Notes under the pieces: model-generated
Told to the model about the DNA's origin: nothing
Seen by the model: only the letters and a program-made list of their open reading frames with translations
The model's database searches: none
Assembly: GCF_003284925.1 (NCBI RefSeq)
Contig: NZ_QMEX01000006.1
Span: 31,196-95,195, forward strand
Reading direction: 5' to 3'
Length of the DNA stretch: 64,000 bases
Source: Mycolicibacter senuensis
Lineage (GTDB): Bacteria > Actinomycetota > Actinomycetes > Mycobacteriales > Mycobacteriaceae
Part shown: one piece after another, positions 26,419-35,770 of the stretch
How positions within the stretch are numbered: position 1 is the first letter of the stretch
How the letters are laid out: every line of letters starts with the position of its first letter
Translations under genes and position numbers: made by a program

Positions 26419-27327
26419 ATGACCGACGCATCCACCAGCGCCGAGCAAATGCATCCGCATTTCGAGGACGTCCAGGCCCACTACGACCTATCCGACGACT
26501 TCTTCGGCCTGTTCCAGGACCCCACCCGTACCTACAGTTGCGCCTACTTCCAAGACCCGGATTCCACGTTGGAGGAGGCACAGCTGGCCAAGATCGATCT
26601 CAATCTCGACAAATTGGACCTGCTGCCCGGTATGACGCTGCTCGACATCGGCTGCGGGTGGGGCGCCACCATGAAACGCGCCCTGGAGAAATACGACGTC
26701 AACGTCGTCGGTCTGACGCTATCGAGGAACCAGCACGCCTACGCGCAGCAGTTGATCGACACCGCCGACTCCGGTCGCGACCGCCAGGTTCTGCTGCACG
26801 GCTGGGAGGAATTCAGCGCGCCGGTCGACCGCATCGTCTCTATCGAGGCATTCGAGCACTTCGGGCATGATCGCTACAACGAGTTCTTCGCGCGGTGTTA
26901 CGACATCCTGCCCGACGACGGCCGAATGGTGATCCAGAGCAGCGTCAGTTTCCACCCCTACGACCTCAACGCCCGCGGCAAGAAGCTCACCTTCGAAACC
27001 GCGCGCTTCATCAAGTTCATGGTCACCGAGATCTTCCCCGGCGGTCGGCTGCCCACCACCGAGATGATGATTCAGCACGGCGAGAAGGCCGGCTTCGTGG
27101 TCCCGGAAGCCCTCTCCCTGCGACCGCACTACATCAAGACTTTGCAGATCTGGGGTGACGCGCTGGAAGCCCGCAAGAACGAGGCCGTCGCGATCCAATC
27201 CGAGCAGGTCTACCAGCGCTACGTGAAGTACCTGCGAGGGTGCCAGCACTACTTCACCGACGAGATGCTCGATGTCAGCCTGGTCAGCTACCACAAGCCC
27301 GGGGCCGAACCGACCACGACACGGTGA
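26419..27327 (+). CDS. mmaA4: Hydroxymycolate synthase, MmaA4 (Hma)-like
   Basis: This 302-aa methyltransferase resembles MmaA4: [66 protein letters not shown], and the ending [25 protein letters not shown]. Where cyclopropane synthases have a conserved His (MLLHT), it reads [12 protein letters not shown], the same Gln-Ser-Ser found in MmaA4. That enzyme makes the methyl-branched hydroxymycolate precursor of keto- and methoxymycolates. Its presence suggests oxygenated mycolates in this organism. It ends the five-gene run, 7 bases after the preceding gene. Confidence 0.88.
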   Translation: MTDASTSAEQMHPHFEDVQAHYDLSDDFFGLFQDPTRTYSCAYFQDPDSTLEEAQLAKIDLNLDKLDLLPGMTLLDIGCGWGATMKRALEKYDVNVVGLTLSRNQHAYAQQLIDTADSGRDRQVLLHGWEEFSAPVDRIVSIEAFEHFGHDRYNEFFARCYDILPDDGRMVIQSSVSFHPYDLNARGKKLTFETARFIKFMVTEIFPGGRLPTTEMMIQHGEKAGFVVPEALSLRPHYIKTLQIWGDALEARKNEAVAIQSEQVYQRYVKYLRGCQHYFTDEMLDVSLVSYHKPGAEPTTTR

Positions 27328-27360
27328 GTCCGGGTCCCCGGGCCAGCGGAGGTGGGCCGA

Positions 27361-27855
27361 TCAGCCCAGTGCTGCGATGGCCGCGTCGTAGTCGGGCTCG
27401 TTGGCGATCTCGGTTACCAGCTCGGTGTAGACAACCTTGCCGTCGGCGTCGATGACTACCACGGCACGCGCCAGCAGCCCGGCCATCGGACCGTCGGCGA
27501 TGGTCACCCCGTAATCACCGCCGAAGTTCGACCGGAAGGCCGAGGCCGTCGTCACGTTCTCGATGCCCTCCGCACCGCAGAAGCGCTGCTGCGCGAACGG
27601 CAGATCGTTGGACACGCACACCACGGTCAGACCGCTGGCGGCGGCGCGTTCGTTGAACGTTCGCACGCTCGTCGCACACACCGGGGTGTCGATGGACGGG
27701 AAGATGTTCAGCAATACCGGCTTGCCGCCGAACTGAGCACTCTCGACCACACCGAGGTCCGTTCCGGTCAGTGAGAATGCGGGCGCCGCATCCCCCACCG
27801 CGGGTAGTTCGCCGACCGTCGTCACTGGATTTCCACGCAAAGTTATCTGTGCCAC
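27361..27855 (-). CDS. tpx: Thiol peroxidase Tpx (atypical 2-Cys peroxiredoxin)
   Basis: A 164-aa protein nearly matching mycobacterial Tpx. The peroxidatic Cys60 sits in [14 protein letters not shown]; Cys80 and resolving Cys93 ([11 protein letters not shown]) are present. It reduces hydroperoxides and peroxynitrite using thioredoxin. The GTG at 27855 gives the family start ([10 protein letters not shown]); no clear ribosome-binding site precedes it. It converges on mmaA4 and diverges from a medium-chain reductase gene. Confidence 0.93.
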   Translation of the reverse strand: MAQITLRGNPVTTVGELPAVGDAAPAFSLTGTDLGVVESAQFGGKPVLLNIFPSIDTPVCATSVRTFNERAAASGLTVVCVSNDLPFAQQRFCGAEGIENVTTASAFRSNFGGDYGVTIADGPMAGLLARAVVVIDADGKVVYTELVTEIANEPDYDAAIAALG

Positions 27856-28003
27856 GCATGTAGTGTGCCAGTTGCGGCCCTCGCTGCGGAAGGCAGCGCC
27901 GATCAGCCCTCGGATTGCCGATTTGGAGGCTTCCCAAACCCGTTGTCCGCCAGTTGTTTTAGTAGCCATTGCCAGTGCCGATCTCATCCGGTACCGTGCG
28001 CTC

Positions 28004-29017
28004 ATGGCCGATCGAAACCGTCGCTTTCTGCTCCGCGAGCGCCCCACCGGCCGCATCGGTCCGGACACCTTCGAGTTCAGCGAACAGGCGGTGCCGGCGA
28101 TTGGCGACGGCGAGGCATTGGTGCGCGTCGAGTGGATCTCGCTGGACCCCACCAACCGCATGTGGATCAACGACACGCCGTCGTACCTGCCGCCGGTCGG
28201 GATCGGCGAGGTCATGCGCGCGGCCGGACTCGGTGAAGTCGTCGCGTCGAACAATCCGAATTATCCGGTCGGCCAGATCGTGCAGGGTCTGACCGGCTGG
28301 CAGGACTATGTGGTCGTCTCGGACGCCATGCCGTTGTTCCCCGTCGACGTCGCCGACGGTGTCTCACCGAGCGCCTACCTGGGTGCACTCGGGATGACCG
28401 GACTCACCGCGTGGGTCGGAATGCGCGACATCGGCAAACCCAAACCCGGCGAGACCGTCGTCGTCTCGGCCGCGGCAGGCGCGGTCGGTTCGGTCGCCGG
28501 TCAGCTGGCCAAGGCCGACGGCGCGCGTGTCGTCGGGATCGCCGGCGGCCCACAGAAGTGCGCGCTGCTGACCGATCAGCTCGGTTTCGATGCGGCCGTG
28601 GACTACCGCGCGGATGACTGGGCCGCCCGGCTTGCCGCCGCGACCCCCGACGGTATCGACGTCGACTTCGAGAACGTCGGCGGCGACATCATGGATGCGA
28701 TCTTTGCGCGCGTCAACATCGGCGCCCGGATCGCGCTCTGCGGGCTGATCTCCGGTTACAACGCGACCGACCCGCCGCCCGGGCCGCGCGCGTTCGGGAA
28801 CCTGCTCATCCAGCGGGCAACGCTGCAGGGCTTCATCGTGCTCGACCACTTCCTGCGCGCACCGGAGGCCAACAGCGAGATCGCCGAGCTGATCTCCGCC
28901 GGAAAGCTCACGCCGCTCGAGACCGTCGTCGAGGGCTTCGAGCAGCTCCCGACGGCCATCAACATGCTGTTCGACGGCAAGAACGTCGGCAAACTCGTGG
29001 TGAAGACCGCCGGCTAG
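28004..29017 (+). CDS. NADP-dependent medium-chain reductase (leukotriene B4 12-HD/PTGR-like)
   Basis: A 337-aa zinc-free MDR protein. Features are [29 protein letters not shown] near the start, the nucleotide-binding motif [17 protein letters not shown] (AxxGxxG) at about residue 160, and [16 protein letters not shown]. The family reduces alpha,beta-unsaturated ketones and aldehydes with NADPH. The ATG at 28004 matches family starts ([18 protein letters not shown]). It is divergent from tpx across 148 bases, possibly sharing stress control. Confidence 0.9.
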   Translation: MADRNRRFLLRERPTGRIGPDTFEFSEQAVPAIGDGEALVRVEWISLDPTNRMWINDTPSYLPPVGIGEVMRAAGLGEVVASNNPNYPVGQIVQGLTGWQDYVVVSDAMPLFPVDVADGVSPSAYLGALGMTGLTAWVGMRDIGKPKPGETVVVSAAAGAVGSVAGQLAKADGARVVGIAGGPQKCALLTDQLGFDAAVDYRADDWAARLAAATPDGIDVDFENVGGDIMDAIFARVNIGARIALCGLISGYNATDPPPGPRAFGNLLIQRATLQGFIVLDHFLRAPEANSEIAELISAGKLTPLETVVEGFEQLPTAINMLFDGKNVGKLVVKTAG

Positions 29018-29097
29018 ATCCGGTTACACCGGGCCGCGAACGAACTTTCGGTAGCTGACTGCCGGTGTGCGGCGCAGCCGGCTGTAGCGTTGCGCAG

Positions 29098-29709
29098 GTG
29101 AATTCTTTTCGTGCGCCCTATTTCGTCGCTGCCGGTGTCGTCTGCTTGGGGATGACGCTGACCGGGTGCGGCGGCTCCGACAGCAATACCTCCTCCGAAC
29201 GCACCTCGACGGTCACGGATCTGTTCGTGCCGCCGGCCAACCAGACGCCGTCGGAATGCCCGTCGTCGGCGCCGGCCGACGGCGGCGTCGCCGATTGGAC
29301 GCTGCCCGGCGCGACCGGCAGTGTCGCGGTGACCGGTTCCACCGACACCGCCGCTCCGCGGGTCGCCGTGGAGGCGCCGTTCAAGGTGACCCAGACGCAG
29401 GTGCAGACGCTCACCGCCGGCGACGGACCGGTTGTGGCGGACACCGCGACTGTCTCGGTCTGTTACATGGGCGTCAACGGACGTGATGGTTCGGTCTTCG
29501 ACAGCAGCTACGAGCGGGGCGAGCCGGTGGAATTCGGTCTCGACCGGGTGGTGCCGGGCTTCCAGAAGGCCATCGCCGGCCAGCAGGTCGGGTCGACGGT
29601 GGCGGTCGCGATGGTTCCCGCCGACGGCTACCCCGAGGGCCAGCCGGCCGCGGGCATTCTGCCGGGCGACACGCTGGTCTTCGCGATCAAGATCCTCAAG
29701 GCGCGCTGA
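29098..29709 (+). CDS. FKBP-type peptidyl-prolyl isomerase lipoprotein
   Basis: A 203-aa lipoprotein. The signal peptide ends in the lipobox LTGC with Cys24, so it should be lipid-anchored outside the membrane. A low-complexity Ser/Thr linker follows. The FKBP domain occupies about residues 95-203 (VADTATVSVCYMGVNGRDGSVFDSSY, GFQKAIAGQQVGSTVAVAMVP, GDTLVFAIKIL). It would assist folding of secreted proteins. The GTG at 29098 gives a proper signal peptide; an upstream start at 29065 would not. Confidence 0.88.
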   Translation: MNSFRAPYFVAAGVVCLGMTLTGCGGSDSNTSSERTSTVTDLFVPPANQTPSECPSSAPADGGVADWTLPGATGSVAVTGSTDTAAPRVAVEAPFKVTQTQVQTLTAGDGPVVADTATVSVCYMGVNGRDGSVFDSSYERGEPVEFGLDRVVPGFQKAIAGQQVGSTVAVAMVPADGYPEGQPAAGILPGDTLVFAIKILKAR

Positions 29710-29714
29710 GCCGC

Positions 29715-29732
29715 GGCCGAATGGAATCGGCC
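29715..29732 (+). terminator. Weak hairpin between convergent genes
   Basis: GGCCGA and TCGGCC form a 6-base stem with a 6-base loop, between the FKBP gene and the convergent transglycosylase gene. No T-run follows, so it is only a modest terminator candidate. Confidence 0.3.
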
Positions 29733-29748
29733 CAGCAGGGCTGAGGCG

Positions 29749-30597
29749 TTACTGCGGGTGCGCGGCCAGGTACTCGCCGACCGGAATCCGCGTCGTCGAG
29801 ACGTACCCGATCGGCAGCAGCAGATCCCCGGCTGTGGTGCGGTAGTAAGTGTCCCAGCGGTAGTAGCTCGCGAACCCGGCCGGATCGCCGCCGATGACCG
29901 CGGCATAGTCGTTGACCGCGCGCACGTAGTGGTCGGAATGGTTGTAGCCCCAGATCGCCTTGTCCCGATTGGTGGCAAACCCATTGGCGGCCAACAGCCG
30001 TCCGGCCGCCATGATGGCATCGCGTGGCGAGTTGATGTCGCCGCCGTTGCCGTAGGCGGCGAACGTCGAGGGCAGGAATTGCATCGGGCCCTGTGCGGCG
30101 TCATCGCTGATGCCGTTGATACGGCCGAATCCGGTCTCGACGAAGTTGATCGCCGCCAGGTAGTTCCACGGCACACCGGAGGCGGCCTCGGCGGCACGGT
30201 AGGCGGCCATCAGCTCGTTAGCCGGCACCGGTGGCACCACCCGCCACGGCGGCATGGTGGATTTGGGCTCGGTGAGCGCCATGAGCTGCCGGCGGGCGTC
30301 GATGTTGCGGTCGTAGACTTCCAGCAGTGCGGCTGGGATCTGCGGGCGTGCGACCGCGTCCCACTCGGGATGCGCACCGAGCGTGCGATAGGCGACCTGC
30401 TGGCGACGGGCCGCGGCCGCGAGTACCTGCTCGGGCGCGGACGGGTTCCGCAGCGCCCGATCGGCGGCGACCAGGTCGGCGGCCACCGCAGCGGGATCCG
30501 GTCCCGGCGCCGCACCGGCGGGTACTGTCCCCGGCACCGTAAAAACGAGGGCGAACGCGGCGAGAGCGCGCAGCAACCGAACAAGCATACCGATCAT
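29749..30597 (-). CDS. Secreted lytic murein transglycosylase
   Basis: A 282-aa protein with a signal peptide (LVRLLRALAAFALVFTVPGTVPAGAA) and a C-terminal SLT domain: GVPWNYLAAINFVETGFGRI with catalytic Glu, then SDDAAQGPMQFLPSTFAAYG and YNHSDHYVRAVNDYA. It cleaves peptidoglycan glycan strands at the cell wall. I start at ATG 30597 because the signal peptide begins there; ATG 30690 would add 31 residues and overlap the KstR-like site. It resembles actinobacterial lytic transglycosylase domain proteins. Confidence 0.87.
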   Translation of the reverse strand: MIGMLVRLLRALAAFALVFTVPGTVPAGAAPGPDPAAVAADLVAADRALRNPSAPEQVLAAAARRQQVAYRTLGAHPEWDAVARPQIPAALLEVYDRNIDARRQLMALTEPKSTMPPWRVVPPVPANELMAAYRAAEAASGVPWNYLAAINFVETGFGRINGISDDAAQGPMQFLPSTFAAYGNGGDINSPRDAIMAAGRLLAANGFATNRDKAIWGYNHSDHYVRAVNDYAAVIGGDPAGFASYYRWDTYYRTTAGDLLLPIGYVSTTRIPVGEYLAAHPQ

Positions 30598-30656
30598 CTT
30601 GGCGCGTGAACCGGCCGAAACGCCGCAAGGCGGCGGGCCGCAGCGTTCCGCGCCGA

Positions 30657-30672
30657 CTAGAACGCGTTCTGT
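30657..30672. promoter_or_regulatory. KstR-type operator candidate
   Basis: CTAGAACGCGTTCTGT contains the perfect palindrome AGAACGCGTTCT (30659-30670) and fits the mycobacterial KstR consensus TnnAACnnGTTnnA at all positions but the last. It lies 102 bases before the flavoprotein gene and 59 bases before the divergent transglycosylase gene. Confidence 0.6.
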
Positions 30673-30774
30673 TCGCAACTGCATGCGCACTAATACACGC
30701 AGGTCACTCGCATCTGACAGCGACTACGGCCTGTTACATTGTGGGCACAGTTCATGGCATCGAGGGGATAGCGC

Positions 30775-32364
30775 GTGACCATCACCAGTGTGACGACCGA
30801 CGTCGTCATCGTCGGATTCGGCGCCGCCGGCACCTCCGCCGCGATCACCGCCCGCGAACACGGCGCCGAGGTCATCGCGGTGGATCGGGCCAACGGCGGC
30901 GGCGCCACGGCGATCTCCGGGGGCATCATCTATGCCGGCGCGGGGACGTCGGTCCAACAAGCCGCCGGCGTGCAAGACACCCCCGAGCAGATGCTGGACT
31001 ACCTGCGCCTGGAAGTCGGCGAGGCGGTCAGCCCCGACACGCTGCAGCGCTTTGTCGTCACCAGCCCGGAGATGATCGACTGGTTGCAACGCCACGGCGT
31101 GCCGTTCAACCCGGGCCTGTGCCCCTATAAGACGTCGTTTCCGAACAACCGCTACTACCTGTATCACTCCGGCAGCGAGAACGCCGGCGTCTCCCGTGCG
31201 GTGACGCCGCCGGTGCAGCGCGGCCACCGCGCCTACGGCAAAGGCACCTCCGGCAAGAAGATCTATGTGCCGCTGGCCGAATCAGCACGCAAGCTCGGCG
31301 TGGACTTCCGGCCGCACACCAGGGTCACCGCACTGCTGCAGGACGCCGCCGGACGGGTGACCGGGGTGCGGGCCCTGACGATGGGGCAGGCGCCGCGGCG
31401 CATCCAGCGGCGTTACGCCAGGCTTGCCGCGATCTCGTCCAAGCCCGGGGTCTACTACCCCCCGCTGCGCGCCGCGATGGAGCGTCGGTTGCGGAAGCTG
31501 GAGCACCGCTACGCCCGTCGCATTGAGATCACCGCTCGCCGCGGAGTGATCATCTGCGCCGGCGGTTTCATCGCCAACACCGAGTGGCGCAAGCGCTACG
31601 CCCCGGAATTCAACGGCGGCCTGCCGCTGGGAACCAGCGGTGACGACGGCAGCGGCATCGCGTTGGCGACCAGCGTCGGCGGAGTGCCCGACCGGATGGA
31701 CAATGTCTCGGCGTGGCGGTTCATCACTCCGCCGAGCGCGTTCATCTCCGCGGTCGTCGTCGACGAGAAGGGCGACCGGGTGATCGACGAGACGCGCTAC
31801 GGCGCGGCGCTCGGGCAGGCCTTGGTGAAAAACCATGGCAGCAAGGGCTGGATCCTTGCCGACGCCACCCTCATGGCCGAGGCCCGGCGCCAGCTGCTCA
31901 CCCAGACGCTGTGGTTCCAGCGCGCCCAGGCCGCGGCGTTGATGTTCACCGGTGCGGTGCGCGGCAAGACACTGGCGGACGTCGCCCGGTGCACCGGGAT
32001 CGACCCCGACGGCCTGCGGGCCACCGTCGCCGCGCACAACGACGCCATCGACTCCGGCACCGAGGACCCGGCCGGAAAGCCGGCCGAGTTCCGCCGCCGC
32101 ATTGACAAGGCCCCGTTCACCCTGCTGGACATCTCGGTGCGGCCCAACGTCTTGCTGCCGACCCCGATGCTGACGTTGGGCGGGGTGCGGGTCGCCGAGG
32201 ACACCGGCGCAGTCGTCGACGCCGAGGGCACGCCGATCCCCGGGCTCTACAGCGCCGGCCGCACCGCTATCGGCGTCGCCTCACACTCATATGTCAGCGG
32301 ACTGTCGATCGCCGACTGCATCTTCGCCGGCCGCCGCGCCGGAGCCAGCGCGGCCGGTAGCTGA
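30775..32364 (+). CDS. FAD-binding dehydrogenase, 3-ketosteroid-delta1-dehydrogenase-like
   Basis: This 529-aa flavoprotein has an N-terminal FAD motif VVIVGFGAAGTSAAITAREHG (Gly14, 16, 19) and the C-terminal FAD segment IPGLYSAGRTAIGVASHSYVSGLSIADCIFAGRRAG. It belongs to the fumarate reductase/ketosteroid dehydrogenase superfamily; the GGGATAISGGIIYAG and LGGVRVAEDTGAVVDAEGTPIPGLYSAG patterns are as in KstD-like proteins. A KstR-type operator upstream supports a place in the cholesterol regulon. The start is GTG 30775. The end overlaps the convergent NYN gene by 78 bases. It may dehydrogenate a steroid or another cyclic ketone. Confidence 0.83.
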   Translation: MTITSVTTDVVIVGFGAAGTSAAITAREHGAEVIAVDRANGGGATAISGGIIYAGAGTSVQQAAGVQDTPEQMLDYLRLEVGEAVSPDTLQRFVVTSPEMIDWLQRHGVPFNPGLCPYKTSFPNNRYYLYHSGSENAGVSRAVTPPVQRGHRAYGKGTSGKKIYVPLAESARKLGVDFRPHTRVTALLQDAAGRVTGVRALTMGQAPRRIQRRYARLAAISSKPGVYYPPLRAAMERRLRKLEHRYARRIEITARRGVIICAGGFIANTEWRKRYAPEFNGGLPLGTSGDDGSGIALATSVGGVPDRMDNVSAWRFITPPSAFISAVVVDEKGDRVIDETRYGAALGQALVKNHGSKGWILADATLMAEARRQLLTQTLWFQRAQAAALMFTGAVRGKTLADVARCTGIDPDGLRATVAAHNDAIDSGTEDPAGKPAEFRRRIDKAPFTLLDISVRPNVLLPTPMLTLGGVRVAEDTGAVVDAEGTPIPGLYSAGRTAIGVASHSYVSGLSIADCIFAGRRAGASAAGS

Positions 32365-32742
32365 AGCCGCGGCCGGCTCGATCAGGTCGCGGAAGCGCGA
32401 CGCGGGGCAGCTGGCTGCGCCCGCAGCGGTAACCCGATCAACCAGCACGGCATCCGATGTCACCACCGTGATGTCGTGCGGCCGCTCGTCGGCTCTAACC
32501 AGCCGGACGATCTCGTCGTCGGCAGAGTTGGCGGCGGCCCGCGGCGCGGCGGCGATCTCGATGACCTGCGAGGCAAGCGGCGGTGACGGCGGCTTCTCGA
32601 ACACCACGGTGACGCGCTGGTTCTCCGCCGTCGCCCACTGTTCGAGCTGGCGGGTCAACCGGACCATCGCCGCATCACGGTCCTTCCACCAGCCGTCCGG
32701 GCGGGAACCGATTACGTTCATCGCGTCGACGATCCAGCGCAC
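32287..32742 (-). CDS. NYN-domain protein (YacP-like putative ribonuclease)
   Basis: A 151-aa protein with the PIN-like NYN fold: RWIVDAMNVIGSRPDGWWKDRDAAM at the start with the first catalytic Asp, then ADDEIVRLVRADERPHDITVVTSDAVLVDRV with the remaining acidic residues. Such proteins are predicted RNA-processing nucleases. The last ~26 codons overlap the convergent flavoprotein gene, so the true C-terminus relies on that overlap. The tail is low complexity (AAASATGRAGSGAAAGE). Confidence 0.75.
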   Translation of the reverse strand: MRWIVDAMNVIGSRPDGWWKDRDAAMVRLTRQLEQWATAENQRVTVVFEKPPSPPLASQVIEIAAAPRAAANSADDEIVRLVRADERPHDITVVTSDAVLVDRVTAAGAASCPASRFRDLIEPAAASATGRAGSGAAAGEDAVGDRQSADI

Positions 32743-32822
32743 CCCTCCGACGGTACGGTGCAGCCATGAGCCCGCGCCACGACGATGCGGAGCGTAGCGA
32801 CGAGGAGGAGGGGCGCAGCGCC

Positions 32823-33596
32823 ATGAGCCTGGTCACCTATGAATGCGAAGACCATGTCGCGACCATCACCCTGAACCGCCCTGACGCCCGCAACGCCATC
32901 AACGGCCCGATGCGCACTGATCTCAACGCCGCCTGGGAGGCGTTCCGTGCCGACGAGGACGCCTGGGTGGGGATCCTGACCGCCACCGGCGACGTGTTCT
33001 GCGCCGGCGCGGACCTCAAGGACTCCGAGGGCGCGGTCGGTACGTTCGCCGGCACGTTCTGGGAGAAGCCCACCATCAACTCGTTCGAGTCCGGTATGGA
33101 GCTTTTCAAGCCGACCATCGCCGCGGTGCACGGGCCGTGTGTCGGCTACGGTCTGACCGGACTGCTGTTCTGCGACTTCGTGATCGCCAGCACCGAGGCG
33201 GTGTTCCGCTTTCCAGAGGTGCGCCTGGGGGTGCCCACCATCGTCGGAGCGATCCGGCTGCCGCAGCGGGTGGGCTGGGCCAATGCGATGGAGCTGTTGT
33301 TGACCGGAGAGCCGATGAGCGCGCAACGCGCCAGGGAAATCGGCCTGGTGTGGAAGCTGGTGGAGCCCGACGAGTTGCAGGCCGCAGCCCAGTCCTGGGC
33401 GCGCACCCTGACCAAAGCCGCCCCGCTGGCTCAGCGGGCCACCAAGGAGGTGGCGTGGCGCAGCGACGGCATGAGTTGGATCGAGGCGGTCCGCTTCGGG
33501 GAGACCATGCGCAAGGTCGCCGGGGCCACCGAGGACGTCGCCGAGGGACTGCAGGCGTGGCGCGAGCAGCGCCCGCCGCGCTGGCGGGGCCGCTGA
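32823..33596 (+). CDS. Enoyl-CoA hydratase/isomerase family protein
   Basis: This 257-aa crotonase-fold protein has the oxyanion-hole segments CAGADLKD and HGPCVGYGLTGLLFCDFVIA, and the FPEVRLGVPTIVGAIRLPQRVG stretch near the catalytic glutamates. It would hydrate or isomerise enoyl-CoA in beta-oxidation or side-chain degradation. I use ATG 32823, where MSLVTYECEDHVATITLNRP fits the family. An in-frame ATG at 32766 lies inside the purine-rich stretch GCGGAGCGTAGCGACGAGG that is frequent before mycobacterial ORFs. Confidence 0.88.
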   Translation: MSLVTYECEDHVATITLNRPDARNAINGPMRTDLNAAWEAFRADEDAWVGILTATGDVFCAGADLKDSEGAVGTFAGTFWEKPTINSFESGMELFKPTIAAVHGPCVGYGLTGLLFCDFVIASTEAVFRFPEVRLGVPTIVGAIRLPQRVGWANAMELLLTGEPMSAQRAREIGLVWKLVEPDELQAAAQSWARTLTKAAPLAQRATKEVAWRSDGMSWIEAVRFGETMRKVAGATEDVAEGLQAWREQRPPRWRGR

Positions 33597-33608
33597 TTCA
33601 GGCCTGAC

Positions 33609-34763
33609 TCAGCCCGTCGCGGCGGGCGCCGGCGTGGCCCGCTCGACAGCATCCGGGAGGACCGGCGGGACCGTCGCCGCGGCCGCGACACACAGGTAGG
33701 CCACCGTGAAGCAGCCGACCGTGTACCAGAGGCTTCCCACCGGGTCGCCGTTGGCGGTGACGCCACCCACCGCGTCGAAGTAGGCCGGCAGCGCCGTCAG
33801 CCACAGCACCGCCATGACCGACAGATATAGCGCGGCGTAGCGAACCATCAACGGGTTGTCGTGGCGCCCGTCGATGATCAGGTTCAGCCGCAGCCGCCGC
33901 CACTGTGCCACGAGTACCGGAACGGCGACCGCGATGATGACCAGAAGTTCTGCGGCATAAGCGATGCCCAGCAGCCTGCCATCGGTTGCGGCGCCCAGCA
34001 GTGTTGCCGGCAGTGGCAGGATGCCGGTTCCCAACGATGCCAACAGGCCGACGACCACGGTGCGCCAAGCCACCTGCAGCCCGCCGAATCGTTTGCCCTC
34101 GTCGACGTGGCGCCCCACGAACCATTGCACGCAGAACGCCAGCGACGCCGGCCACAGCGCCGCGAAGACCACCACGCTTCCCATCGGGACGGAGGTGAAC
34201 ATCGGCTGATTCAGCGGGTTGTCCACCGACCACTCCCACCAGCGCAGCTGCGGGCCGAGGTGGTCGAAGATCTCGTAGAAGGCGTGGTGGACGAACCCCA
34301 CGCACACCGCGCCGACGACGACGCCGTAGCGGCGAAAAACCCCCAGGATCCGGACGATCTCGAACGCGACGGTCGCCATCATCGGATAGATCGCGATGAT
34401 GTACAGCGGCAGCCGTCCCCACAGAAAATCGACGCTGAACACGTTGTGGGCGAACATGGTGTCGACATGCTCGGCGATCCCGAACGCCGCCGGAAAGTAC
34501 AGCGGGGGCTCGATGATCAACAGGTAGGCGATCGCGCCGAACCACAGCGTCAGGTTGGTGGCATCCCCGTGGCGCCGGAATCGGTTGATGGCGTAGACCA
34601 GTGCCAGCACCGCCCCGACGATGACGGTGATCTCCAGGACAGGCAGCGTCCAGTTCTCCAGCTGCAGCGGGTTGCGGAACTCGACCAGCCCGCCGGCCTC
34701 CGCACAGGAGAAGCCCAGCGATTCGGCGAGCCGCTCGAAAGTCGGGGCACACAGATCAGACAT
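33609..34763 (-). CDS. Polytopic membrane protein of unknown function
   Basis: A 384-aa protein with about ten hydrophobic segments, including VLEITVIVGAVLALVYAINRF and SVMAVLWLTALPAYFDAVGG. It contains a conserved-looking HHAFYEIFDHLGPQLRWWEW stretch on a likely loop. Its start shares one base with the stop of the upstream metal-dependent hydrolase gene (TGATG), so the two are cotranslated and probably work together at the membrane. No family with known function was recognised. Confidence 0.78.
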   Translation of the reverse strand: MSDLCAPTFERLAESLGFSCAEAGGLVEFRNPLQLENWTLPVLEITVIVGAVLALVYAINRFRRHGDATNLTLWFGAIAYLLIIEPPLYFPAAFGIAEHVDTMFAHNVFSVDFLWGRLPLYIIAIYPMMATVAFEIVRILGVFRRYGVVVGAVCVGFVHHAFYEIFDHLGPQLRWWEWSVDNPLNQPMFTSVPMGSVVVFAALWPASLAFCVQWFVGRHVDEGKRFGGLQVAWRTVVVGLLASLGTGILPLPATLLGAATDGRLLGIAYAAELLVIIAVAVPVLVAQWRRLRLNLIIDGRHDNPLMVRYAALYLSVMAVLWLTALPAYFDAVGGVTANGDPVGSLWYTVGCFTVAYLCVAAAATVPPVLPDAVERATPAPAATG

Positions 34764-35689
34764 CAGGCGCTCTTCTCCTCGGCGGTGTACCACTTGGTCA
34801 CGTCGTAGCCGTCGGCGTAGCGGGTGAACCACTTCTCGGCCAAGACGGGGATCTTCTCGTGCGCCGGTTTGTGATTGGGCAGCTGACTACGCACGATACC
34901 GGTCACCGCGGTGAGCATCTCCCCTTTCGGCAGATGCTTGAATGCGTCGACCACCGGCCCCTGATCGGCCGGCCAGCCGAATGGAATGCGCCGCCGCCAA
35001 GCCTGTTTTCCCCGATAGGTGCTGAACAACGACAGCGCGTCGACCTTGCGGTCGGCCAGCGGGACATGCTTGTTGAATCCCAGGCAGGCCACCTTGATGA
35101 CGCTCATCACGTGCTTGAAGATCGACGGCGCCATCCGCATCCGGTACCAGGGATCGTCGATGACATGGTCGTAGATGATCAACGCCGAACTACGGTGCTC
35201 GACCTCTTCGACGAAGTGCCACAAGAACAATGAGGCGACCCGGTCATCCCCGGGAGCGAACAGCGTGTCGTCGTGATCCAGCATCAGCTTGAAGACCGGA
35301 GTGAAGGTCGCCTCGAGGTCGGCGGTGTAGGCCAGCCGATAGGCCAGCGACTTCTCGGCGGTCATCTTGTCGAACATCGCGTTGCACTCGTCGACGGTCT
35401 CCTTGAGGGCCGGGTAGGCCTTGACCAGTGCCTTGGCGTGGCCGCGGTGGGCCATGGAGTGCTGACCCTCCTGGCGGACGAAGGCGTCGGCCTCCTCGGC
35501 GACGGCCGGGTCGGTGATCAGCGGCATGGCCTCGGTGATCATTCCGCCGATCATCTTCTCGAAGCCGATCGCCAGCAGCGAAACCGCATTGGCCATCGAC
35601 GAGAACGCCGGGTTGGCCTCGTTCCACAGGAACGGCACGGGATGATCGGCGAATGCGAACCGCAACTTGCGCACGATCAGGTCGGTCAT
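34763..35689 (-). CDS. Metal-dependent hydrolase, PF10118-like
   Basis: A 308-aa helical protein with the layout of the predicted metal-dependent hydrolase family PF10118: VRKLRFAFADHPVPFLWNEANPAFS near the start, DAFVRQEGQHSMAHRGH and FLWHFVEEVEHRSSALIIYDH. The E...H and EE..H pattern looks like a ferritin-like di-metal site, so an oxygenase or hydrolase activity is possible. I start at ATG 35689 (MTDLIVRKLRF); ATG 35710 is also in frame. It is coupled to a membrane protein gene and divergent from a TetR gene. Confidence 0.83.
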   Translation of the reverse strand: MTDLIVRKLRFAFADHPVPFLWNEANPAFSSMANAVSLLAIGFEKMIGGMITEAMPLITDPAVAEEADAFVRQEGQHSMAHRGHAKALVKAYPALKETVDECNAMFDKMTAEKSLAYRLAYTADLEATFTPVFKLMLDHDDTLFAPGDDRVASLFLWHFVEEVEHRSSALIIYDHVIDDPWYRMRMAPSIFKHVMSVIKVACLGFNKHVPLADRKVDALSLFSTYRGKQAWRRRIPFGWPADQGPVVDAFKHLPKGEMLTAVTGIVRSQLPNHKPAHEKIPVLAEKWFTRYADGYDVTKWYTAEEKSA

Positions 35690-35709
35690 GGCCACCCCTA
35701 CTATCACCA

Positions 35710-35741
35710 TACAAATGAACGTCTTGGCGTATGATTGTTCG
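35710..35741. promoter_or_regulatory. Imperfect dyad between hydrolase and tetR genes
   Basis: ACAAATGAACG and the inverted CGTATGATTGT form an imperfect dyad (about 7 of 11 pairs) in the 81-base divergent gap. It is the likely site for the TetR protein, but the symmetry is weak. Confidence 0.3.
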
Positions 35742-35770
35742 ATGCTCGCCGGTTGTCAAGGGGGTCGTTG

